From: Ruminococcaceae bacterium UBA1213 | GTDB lineage: Bacteria; Bacillota; Clostridia; Oscillospirales; Acutalibacteraceae | Length of the DNA stretch: 7,431 nucleotides | Assembly: GCA_002309275.1 (NCBI GenBank) | Contig: DBXL01000217.1 | Coordinates: forward strand, 240-7,670 | Reading direction: 5' to 3' | Part shown: positions 1 through 5,937 of the stretch, piece by piece | Layout: each line of letters starts with the position of its first letter | Numbering within the stretch: position 1 is the first letter of the stretch | Notes under the pieces: model-generated | Told to the model about the DNA's origin: nothing | Seen by the model: only the letters and a program-made list of their open reading frames with translations | Database searches by the model: none | Position numbers and translations under genes: made by a program

Positions 1-1
1 T

Positions 2-457
2 ACTCCTCTTTTTTTCACGCAGTTCTTTGAAAAAATCCGACAGCATTTGAGAACATTCATTTTCAAGCACTCCGCCCACTACAACGGGCTTATGATTATA
101 CGGCAAATCAAAGAGATTTATCACGGATTTGCAAGAGCCTGCTTTATAGTCATACGAGCCGTAAACAAGCCTTTTGATACGTGAATTGATGATTGCCCCC
201 GCACACATCGGACACGGTTCCAGCGTCACATACAAGTCACACTGCCACAATCTCCAACCGCCCAATTTTTTACACGCTTCATCTATTGCCATCAATTCCG
301 CATGATACAACGCATTTTTTCCCGTTTCACGTTTATTAAAGCCTGTGCCGACTATTTCACCGTCTTTCACAACTACTGCACCTATCGGCACTTCTTCTAT
401 TTCATAAGCTTTTTTTGCCTGTTCTATGGCACATCTCATAAAATATTCATCATTCAT
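2..457 (-). CDS. tadA: tRNA-specific adenosine(34) deaminase TadA, 3' end cut by the window edge
   Basis: TadA deaminates adenosine 34 to inosine in the anticodon of tRNA-Arg(ACG), so that one tRNA can read several Arg codons; it is a cytosolic zinc enzyme, usually a homodimer and usually essential. The visible 152 codons show the full cytidine-deaminase-fold signature: HAE at residues 52-54 (His52 zinc ligand, Glu54 proton shuttle) and PCPMCAGA at 81-88 (Cys82 and Cys85 zinc ligands), preceded by the substrate-loop region PIGAVVV at 24-30. The frame is still open at the left edge. Family members are about 150-165 aa, so only the last few codons should be missing. The start at 457 is supported by GGGAG at 464-468 with a 6-nt spacer. 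The upstream protease gene ends at 459, one base away, which implies coupled translation. Nothing in the catalytic core is abnormal. Confidence 0.95.
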   Translation of the reverse strand, partial: MNDEYFMRCAIEQAKKAYEIEEVPIGAVVVKDGEIVGTGFNKRETGKNALYHAELMAIDEACKKLGGWRLWQCDLYVTLEPCPMCAGAIINSRIKRLVYGSYDYKAGSCKSVINLFDLPYNHKPVVVGGVLENECSQMLSDFFKELREKKRS

Positions 458-458
458 A

Positions 459-1400
459 CTACACTCCCAATGAAAACAACATCATTATTCCTGCAAATAC
501 AATGAATACCCATAACAGCGGTCTTGTCAGTATTATCTTCACTTTCTCCAATGATGTCAGACCGCTCTCACCTGAGCTGAATTCAAAAAATCCTATATTT
601 CTCCTGTAAACCAGAAATAAGGATATTCCAAACAGTATGAACATACTCGCTATGAATATTAACCAGATTATTCCAAAAATCTCCTCAGCCATAACTTTTG
701 AAAGGGCATTTACCCAGACAACAATGCCATTATTTAAAAAATGTACTATCATTGCAGGAAATAATGAGCCTGATGTTTTCCTTACACACGCAAACATCAT
801 TCCTGCCAAAAATGCAAAAATAATTCCCGATACACTGCCATGCATCATTCCAAATAAAAATGATGTCGCTAAAACAGAAAATCCCTGTCCGAAATCCGAC
901 ATTCCACCCATGACAAAGCCTCTGAATGCAATTTCTTCGCATACTGCCGGTGCAACTGCCACAGCAAGTGTCATAAACATGACAGTGTATATATCCGTTT
1001 GGGGAATATCAACTTCCGAACCGCTAATCGCAGGAAAAAACATTGCTATTATTGTGATGATAAAATTCAACGTCATACATCCGCTGAATCCCAGAAGAAC
1101 AAGCAGAAAATTATCAAATAAACCTGTTTTTTTCTGATATTTATTGATACACGCTTTCATTCCGCCAATGAATTTTGCACATATCAGAGAAACACACAGC
1201 ATTGATATAACAGAAACCGCTGTCATCGAGAGCATATATGCCGGGAAGTTTTCATTCCATTTCAATACTGCAATCACAAATCCAAATATGATATTGACAC
1301 AAAATCCTGCTATGCAAAAAACGGAAATTATGTCTATATTGCTTTTCAATTTTTCTCTCAAAAAAAATTTTTCATCAACAAAGTTATCTATTCCAATCAT
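459..1400 (-). CDS. CPBP (CAAX/Abi) family intramembrane glutamic-type metalloprotease
   Basis: This 313-aa polytopic membrane protein carries the three CPBP/Abi motifs: EExxxR at residues 155-160 (Glu155, Glu156, Arg160), FxxxH ending at His187, and HxxxN at 220-224 (His220, Asn224). In the family these residues form an intramembrane active site related to the eukaryotic CAAX prenyl protease Rce1. Hydrophobic stretches at about 22-47, 55-77, 97-122, 139-153, 161-207, 211-232, 248-275 and 296-312 suggest roughly eight membrane helices, with more outside the core than minimal members have. Bacterial CPBP proteins act in peptide maturation, bacteriocin self-immunity or signalling, but most have no known substrate; no bacteriocin-like small gene is visible here. 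The start is the first ATG after the in-frame TGA at 1407-1409. Its only Shine-Dalgarno-like GGAG (1401-1404) directly abuts the ATG, so expression probably depends on ribosomes ending the upstream gene. Confidence 0.9.
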   Translation of the reverse strand: MIGIDNFVDEKFFLREKLKSNIDIISVFCIAGFCVNIIFGFVIAVLKWNENFPAYMLSMTAVSVISMLCVSLICAKFIGGMKACINKYQKKTGLFDNFLLVLLGFSGCMTLNFIITIIAMFFPAISGSEVDIPQTDIYTVMFMTLAVAVAPAVCEEIAFRGFVMGGMSDFGQGFSVLATSFLFGMMHGSVSGIIFAFLAGMMFACVRKTSGSLFPAMIVHFLNNGIVVWVNALSKVMAEEIFGIIWLIFIASMFILFGISLFLVYRRNIGFFEFSSGESGLTSLEKVKIILTRPLLWVFIVFAGIMMLFSLGV

Positions 1401-1406
1401 CTCCAG

Positions 1407-2654
1407 TCATATCAAATTCGATGCTGCAAGCATTGCCCCTAATTTTCCTGTATGGAAATTCAACGCCCCCTGCATCCATACAGCAAAAGGTTCTCTTAAA
1501 GGTGCGTCAGCCGACAATTCTATTGACGAACCAAGAGTAAACGCACCTGCCGCCATGATAACTTTACTGTCATATCCCGGCATATCCCACGGCTCAGGCG
1601 TGACAAACGAATCTATCGGGGACGCTTTCTGTATGCCACGACAGAAATTTATAAGCCTTTCTTCATTTTCAAGCATGACTGCCTGTATAATATCTCCCCT
1701 GACTTCATTATATCTCGGAGTCACTTTGTATCCCAGAATTTCATATAAAGCAGATGTGAAAATTGCCGTTTTGACAGCTTCCCCTGTAACGTGCGGGGCA
1801 TTGAACGCACCCATGAAAAGCTCTCTGTTATTTCCCAATGTACAGCCAATTTCCTTGCCTGTGCCGGGGGTAGTCAGTCTGTAACTGCAATCTTCCACTA
1901 ATTTTCTCTTGCCTGCAATATAGCCCCCCGTTGGTGCAATTCCACCGCCGGGATTTTTTATCAATGAGCCTGCCATTAAATCCACTCCCACTTGTGCAGG
2001 CGTGATTTTTTCCACAAACTCACCATAACAGTTATCCAGCATTACTATACAATTCGGTGCTAATTCATGTGCCAATTTCGCAATTTTGCCTATCTCATTT
2101 ACCGTTAAAGTCGGTCTTAATGAATATCCCCTTGAACGCTGTATATATACCATTTTTGTGTCAGACTTGACGGCTTTTTTAATGCCTTCAAAATCCACTG
2201 TGCCATCTTCCAGTAAATCAACCTGTTCATAATTGATTCCAAATTCTTTCAATGAGCCTGATGACTCGCCATTGATTCCGATAACTCCTAAAAGCGTATC
2301 ATACGGCGTACCCGTCACGGAAATCATTGTATCATTTGGTCTTAATACTCCGAAAAGTGCCACTGTCAATGTATGTGTACCGCTTGCAAAATTATGTCTG
2401 ACAAGGGCATCTTCCGTATCAAAGACTTCTGCAAAAACCTGGTCAAGAGCTTCTCTGCCCCTGTCACCATAGCCATATCCCGTTGAAGCCGTGAAACAGC
2501 TTTCACTTACTCTTGCATTCTGAAACGCTTTCAGCATTTTATGCTGATTATACTCTGTAATTTCGTCTGTTATGTCAAGATACGGCTTGCATAATTCCAT
2601 AGCCTTTTCAGACGCTTTGATGATTCTTTCATCTATTTCATAAAACGGTGTCAT
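1407..2654 (-). CDS. PLP-dependent methionine gamma-lyase-like protein ('aluminium resistance' family)
   Basis: This 415-aa protein is a fold-type I PLP enzyme of the family annotated as 'aluminium resistance protein' or 'methionine gamma-lyase family protein' (Bacillus YnbB-like), related to cystathionine gamma-synthase/lyase enzymes. Visible features are the conserved N-terminal block STGYGYGDRGRE (57-68), a probable phosphate-binding loop SGTHTL (91-96), Asp207 in LDNCYGEF, placed to contact the pyridine nitrogen, and Lys233 in GSLIKNPGGG as the likely Schiff-base lysine. Length is normal for the family. The true substrate is not established, so C-S lyase activity is inference. I chose the ATG at 2654 because GGGG(AAAG) at 2660-2666 lies 8 nt upstream and homology begins there. 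The frame stays open to an ATG at 2738, but that would add 28 poorly conserved residues and a 101-nt overlap. The start overlaps the end of the upstream GNAT gene by 17 nt. Confidence 0.9.
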   Translation of the reverse strand: MTPFYEIDERIIKASEKAMELCKPYLDITDEITEYNQHKMLKAFQNARVSESCFTASTGYGYGDRGREALDQVFAEVFDTEDALVRHNFASGTHTLTVALFGVLRPNDTMISVTGTPYDTLLGVIGINGESSGSLKEFGINYEQVDLLEDGTVDFEGIKKAVKSDTKMVYIQRSRGYSLRPTLTVNEIGKIAKLAHELAPNCIVMLDNCYGEFVEKITPAQVGVDLMAGSLIKNPGGGIAPTGGYIAGKRKLVEDCSYRLTTPGTGKEIGCTLGNNRELFMGAFNAPHVTGEAVKTAIFTSALYEILGYKVTPRYNEVRGDIIQAVMLENEERLINFCRGIQKASPIDSFVTPEPWDMPGYDSKVIMAAGAFTLGSSIELSADAPLREPFAVWMQGALNFHTGKLGAMLAASNLI

Positions 2655-3393
2655 TTCTCTTTCCCCTTTTGATATAAAACTTTCCTTTATTCTCAAATCC
2701 CATAGATTTGTAAAAATCTTCATTTTCCCTTTCATCACGCATGATGAAAATTTTCCTGCCGTTCAGCAAATTGCAAAGGGCATTTACACATTTTGTCCCA
2801 TAGCCTGAATGTCTGTAATTTTTATCTGTTGCAACCGCCCCTATCACTGCACACATTTCAGACTGTGCAACCGTCACAGCCGTTGCAATCAATTTTTCAC
2901 CCTCACGAACTCCCACGCATAAAGCCGTTTCATGCCGTATTTTATGCGACATATCCAATACAAAATCCTCATATTCAGGCACTTCAAATGTATCGCTTTT
3001 ACAGCTTTCCAGAAGCCTGTAAACTTCATTCAAATCAGGATTTATCTCTGCTTTTACATCTTGATTTACAGAAATTTTCTCCATAATAATTCCACTGTAA
3101 CTTTCTTTGAAAATCTCCCTCTCACAAAGCACGCTTGTAAATCCTGTTATCTGCAAAAATTCTTTCAGCTCGTCAAAATCGGTTTGAGCCGTTGCATAAA
3201 CAGTCATATCTCCGTAAAATTTCGATACAGCCGTGACGGGCATAGCATTTTCATACTGAATCCAAAATTCCGCAAAATCATATTTCAGCCCATAGCTTTC
3301 CAGCAGACACGCTATTTTACATGCATATATATTTTTTTCATATATCAGCGTCTGCAAATCCGAAAGCCTTGTGTTATCAATATAATAAATCAT
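2638..3393 (-). CDS. GNAT family N-acetyltransferase with an extra N-terminal domain
   Basis: This 251-aa protein probably transfers an acetyl group from acetyl-CoA to an amine; the acceptor is unknown. The catalytic GNAT domain is in the C-terminal half. Motif A runs from about 182 to 200, with the pyrophosphate-binding RHSGYGT at 194-200. Motif B is at about 224-233, with FY at 227-228 and GF at 232-233. Residues 1 to about 105 lack these motifs but show a mixed strand/helix pattern (for example FYGDMTVYA at 59-67, then ELKEFLQITGF at 75-85) that could be a degenerate GNAT-like half. A single GNAT domain is about 140-170 aa, so the extra domain is real. Its ATG overlaps the TGA of the upstream M42 gene in an ATGA quartet (3390-3393). 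There is no good Shine-Dalgarno site, which fits termination-reinitiation. Confidence 0.85.
   Translation of the reverse strand: MIYYIDNTRLSDLQTLIYEKNIYACKIACLLESYGLKYDFAEFWIQYENAMPVTAVSKFYGDMTVYATAQTDFDELKEFLQITGFTSVLCEREIFKESYSGIIMEKISVNQDVKAEINPDLNEVYRLLESCKSDTFEVPEYEDFVLDMSHKIRHETALCVGVREGEKLIATAVTVAQSEMCAVIGAVATDKNYRHSGYGTKCVNALCNLLNGRKIFIMRDERENEDFYKSMGFENKGKFYIKRGKRNDTVL
2660..2666 (-). promoter_or_regulatory. Ribosome-binding site deciding the start of the PLP enzyme gene
   Basis: A GGGG block followed by AAA on the minus strand, within a longer purine run (2655-2670), sits 8 nt before the ATG at 2654. It favours this start over the ATG at 2738. The site lies within the coding region of the preceding GNAT gene. 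Confidence 0.65.
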
Positions 3394-4403
3394 TCCGATA
3401 AAATTCTTTCTGCCGTGTATTTCACGACTTCAAAAACGCTTTCCATATCGTCAACGCTTGCAAGACTGCTTGATGAATGTATGTATCTGCAAGGAACTGA
3501 AACAGCTATTGTACGCACTCCATTCTTTGAACAGTGTATCGCACCTGCATCATTTCCGCCTGCTATCATGGTTTTCGTCTGCGTTTTGGCATTGGCTGAC
3601 CTCGCTATCTGATAAAATTCCTTATCATACATAGTTGACCTGTCCATGAATGAAACGACTGCACCGCCACCCACTAAACAAACTCTTTTTTCATCTTCCG
3701 CAAAGGGTACATCTGCCGCTGTCGTTGCCTCAATGACTATTGCACAATCAGGATTAATTGTATAAGCTGCCGCTTTTGCACCTCTTAATCCAATTTCCTC
3801 CTGCACAACGAAACTGAAATACATATCATACGGCAATTCACTTTTTATCATCTCTATCAAGACCAAACAGCCAAACCTGTCATCAATCGCTTTGGAAATA
3901 ATTCTGCCGTTTTTATTTTCATAGGGACTGTCAAACGTAACCATATCGCCCAATGAAACATATTTTTCCGCATCTTCTTTATCCTTTGCACCAATATCAA
4001 TGCACAAAGTATCCTTCGAGGGAACTTTTTTTCTTTCGTCTGCACTTAATAAATGCGTCGGCTTGGCATTGATGACACCTGATATTTTATTTTTACCGAC
4101 TTTCACCTGCTTTGCAAACACCGCTGTGTCATTGATACCGCCTATTTCTGCAAATTTCAGCGTACCGTCTGATTTTATATCCGTCACAATAAAGCCCACT
4201 TCATCCATGTGTGCCGAAAGCAATAATTTTTTCTTGGGAACTGCCTTTCCCTTTTTGAATACAAGCACATTTCCCATATTGTCAACGGTGATTTCATCAG
4301 CATAATTTTTTATTTCACTTAAAACAATTCCCCTGACTTCCTCTTCAAAACCTGATGGTGCATCCGCTTTGCAGAGTCTTTCTAAAAGTCCGTAATCAAG
4401 CAT
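3390..4403 (-). CDS. M42 family metallo-aminopeptidase, second paralogue
   Basis: M42 peptidases (glutamyl aminopeptidase / FrvX / YsdC / TET type) remove N-terminal residues from short peptides in the cytosol with two metal ions, in tetrahedral 12-subunit shells. All expected residues are visible in this 337-aa protein: His65 and Asp67 in SAHMDE, bridging Asp174 in AIDDRFG, catalytic base Glu202 and ligand Glu203 in VVQEEIG, Glu225 in VIEATTAAD, and His309 in RYIHS. The start at 4403 follows an excellent site: GGAGGT at 4411-4416 with a 7-nt spacer, overlapped by a second AGGAGG. The frame is open upstream to 4466, but the extra 21 residues overlap the previous gene and do not look like the family. 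It overlaps its paralogue by 8 nt. The metal ligand at 225 is Glu, where the paralogue has Asp. Substrate specificity cannot be read from the sequence. Confidence 0.93.
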   Translation of the reverse strand: MLDYGLLERLCKADAPSGFEEEVRGIVLSEIKNYADEITVDNMGNVLVFKKGKAVPKKKLLLSAHMDEVGFIVTDIKSDGTLKFAEIGGINDTAVFAKQVKVGKNKISGVINAKPTHLLSADERKKVPSKDTLCIDIGAKDKEDAEKYVSLGDMVTFDSPYENKNGRIISKAIDDRFGCLVLIEMIKSELPYDMYFSFVVQEEIGLRGAKAAAYTINPDCAIVIEATTAADVPFAEDEKRVCLVGGGAVVSFMDRSTMYDKEFYQIARSANAKTQTKTMIAGGNDAGAIHCSKNGVRTIAVSVPCRYIHSSSSLASVDDMESVFEVVKYTAERILSE

Positions 4404-5409
4404 TTTCGGCACCTCCCTCCTGTACATAAACAGAAAGCAATTCTGCCATTTTTTCCATGTCATCAAGCGAAACGACTTCCACTTGTGTATGCATATTCTT
4501 TTCGGGAATTGACAAACAGCCTGTCATAACTCCGCCCCTTGATGATGAAATTTTATCTGCATTAGTTCCTGTCGAGCCTCCGCACACTTCATAGTCACAT
4601 TCCATATCAAGACGTTTGGCAATATCTTTTATTTTATCCGTAACTTTTTTTGAAAGTACAGGCGATATGCTGATAATTGCCCCACAGCCGATTTTTCCGC
4701 TTTTTTCATCAGGTACCCCGTCCTGTTTTGCAAATCCAACATCAATTACAACGGCTTCATCAGGTTCAAGTGAATATGCCGAAATTCCTGCACCCAATTC
4801 ACTTGTTTCTTCCTGTACAGAAAATACAAGCGACAATCTGCATGGAATATCTTTATTTTTCAGCAGTTCCGCACACTTCACCAATACTGCACAGCCTGCA
4901 CGATTATCCAGTGCAGACACTGCCACCTGATTATTTAACAATTCCCTGAACTCACTGCATACAATGATTTTATCTCCCAAAGAAACAAGATTTTTCACTT
5001 CATCAGCGGAAAGTCCCGTATCTATCCAGATTTTGTCCTTTGAAAGCTCGTCATCATTTTTGGATAAATGGGGGGGCATTGTGCAAATGACACCTAAAAT
5101 AGTTTCCTTTCCAAGCACTTTCACGGCACTGCTCTGCAATGTACGCAAATCAATTCCACCGACAGGCTCGGCTTTGATAAATCCATTTTCATTGATATAT
5201 GTGACAATCAATCCGATTCTGTCCATGTGAGCGTCAAGCATGATATGCTTCTCTGCATTTTTATCGCCCATTGTGACAAGAATATCTCCCATGCCGTCAG
5301 CAGACACTTCCGCAAAATCTCCGACAAGCTCCTTTATGACATCAAGCATTTCATTTTCACTGCCTGAAACACCCCTGTCAATGCACAGCTCTTTTAAAAT
5401 TTCTTTCAT
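4396..5409 (-). CDS. M42 family metallo-aminopeptidase, first paralogue
   Basis: This is a second, divergent M42 co-catalytic metallopeptidase, also exactly 337 aa. Predicted metal-binding and catalytic residues are His61 and Asp63 in DAHMDR, Asp168 in SALDNRAG, Glu200/Glu201 in VQEETSELG, Asp223 in VVIDVG, and His307 in NMHTQ. All are present, so it should be active. The family trims N-terminal residues from peptides released by proteolysis or taken up from outside. No signal peptide is seen, so it is cytosolic. The start at 5409 sits after TGATAATGA; the nearest Shine-Dalgarno, AAGGA at 5420-5424 inside the end of the upstream GNAT gene, is 10 nt away, which is rather long. An out-of-frame ATG at 5411-5413 is better spaced and could reduce initiation. 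The gene's last codons encode the strong ribosome-binding site of the following paralogue. The tandem arrangement points to an old duplication. Confidence 0.93.
   Translation of the reverse strand: MKEILKELCIDRGVSGSENEMLDVIKELVGDFAEVSADGMGDILVTMGDKNAEKHIMLDAHMDRIGLIVTYINENGFIKAEPVGGIDLRTLQSSAVKVLGKETILGVICTMPPHLSKNDDELSKDKIWIDTGLSADEVKNLVSLGDKIIVCSEFRELLNNQVAVSALDNRAGCAVLVKCAELLKNKDIPCRLSLVFSVQEETSELGAGISAYSLEPDEAVVIDVGFAKQDGVPDEKSGKIGCGAIISISPVLSKKVTDKIKDIAKRLDMECDYEVCGGSTGTNADKISSSRGGVMTGCLSIPEKNMHTQVEVVSLDDMEKMAELLSVYVQEGGAENA
4411..4421 (-). promoter_or_regulatory. Double Shine-Dalgarno site inside the end of the first M42 gene
   Basis: AGGAGG (4416-4421) and GGAGGT (4411-4416) overlap on the minus strand, the latter 7 nt before the ATG at 4403. 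Both lie in the codons for the QEGG segment near the C-terminus of the upstream paralogue. This is the strongest ribosome-binding site in the operon. It decides the start of the second M42 gene and suggests it is translated well on its own as well as by coupling. Confidence 0.8.
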
Positions 5410-5415
5410 TCATTA

Positions 5416-5928
5416 TCATTCCTTAATCATTCTCTTTTCAAAACGGAACATTTCAAACAGTTCGTCATCTTCATTGACATCACCATGATATTTATTGAAA
5501 AACTCCACTATTTTAAAACCGCACCTGTTGACATAAAAATGAATATTTCTTTTTTCAAAATACGGTGTAACGGTTTCCCAGACTTTTACATTCGGATAGA
5601 GTTTTTCAACCTCGCACCATGCTTTATAGCCGATACCTTTACTATGACATTCGGGCTTGACAAAAAGCAATTCCAAATCACCCTTTTCGCCGTCAACAGC
5701 AACGACTACTCCACCTACTTTTTCACCGTCAAGCATGATTCTGTAAGCCGTTCCGCTGTCAATGGATTTACTGATTGTTTCCCTTGAAATGACATTATTA
5801 TCTTCTTCAAAATGTTCATCTCTTGTGCCGAATTCCTCCAAAGCACCGTAATTGAAAGCCGTCTGATTATCCGTTATAAACTGCTCTCTGTCGTCAGTTT
5901 CAAGGGGAATTAATTTTACTTCTGCCAT
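5416..5928 (-). CDS. GNAT family N-acetyltransferase, single domain
   Basis: This 170-aa protein is a single-domain GNAT acetyltransferase of a type common in Clostridia. The acetyl-CoA-binding motif A is at about 88-103, with the HSKGIG loop at 95-100 following the strand LELLFVKP (85-92). Motif B is at about 127-138 (RNIHFY...GF), in the usual position after beta-strand 6. The C-terminus is rich in acidic residues (DVNEDDELFE, 150-159). The acceptor is unknown; amino acids, small amines and ribosomal-protein N-termini are all possible for such proteins. The start at 5928 has GAGGGA at 5934-5939 with a 5-nt spacer, only 9 nt after the murD stop, so it is co-transcribed with murD. Its sequence is not obviously close to the 251-aa GNAT protein further down the operon, so the two are not a recent duplication. 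Confidence 0.88.
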   Translation of the reverse strand: MAEVKLIPLETDDREQFITDNQTAFNYGALEEFGTRDEHFEEDNNVISRETISKSIDSGTAYRIMLDGEKVGGVVVAVDGEKGDLELLFVKPECHSKGIGYKAWCEVEKLYPNVKVWETVTPYFEKRNIHFYVNRCGFKIVEFFNKYHGDVNEDDELFEMFRFEKRMIKE

Positions 5929-5937
5929 TTCAATCCC

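Noticed and set aside
637..1137. A 166-codon plus-strand open frame.
   Set aside because: It is antisense to the CPBP protease motifs, which are clearly real on the minus strand.
459..1400. The CPBP protein as part of a bacteriocin-immunity or phage-defence system.
   Set aside because: No small leader-peptide gene, ABC transporter, nuclease or mobile-element trace is nearby; the context is housekeeping.
1144..1884. A 246-codon plus-strand open frame.
   Set aside because: It runs antisense across the CPBP and PLP enzyme genes, crosses their junction, has no recognisable family features, and is explained by the codon pattern of the real genes.
2655..2738. A longer start for the PLP enzyme at 2738.
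   Set aside because: It would overlap the GNAT gene by 101 nt and add 28 residues unlike the family; the ATG at 2654 has the better ribosome-binding site.
2932..3612. A 226-codon plus-strand open frame.
   Set aside because: It is antisense to the large GNAT gene and the second M42 gene, and its composition (rich in Phe, Ile, Tyr, Cys without domain motifs) is typical of a shadow frame.
4404..4466. A longer start for the second M42 gene at 4466.
   Set aside because: The extra 21 residues fall inside the first M42 gene in another frame, while the ATG at 4403 has a near-perfect Shine-Dalgarno site and gives the same length as the paralogue.
5378..5413. An 11-codon minus-strand reading frame starting just before the first M42 gene.
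   Set aside because: It overlaps the M42 start out of frame; it might affect initiation, but there is no evidence that it encodes a product.
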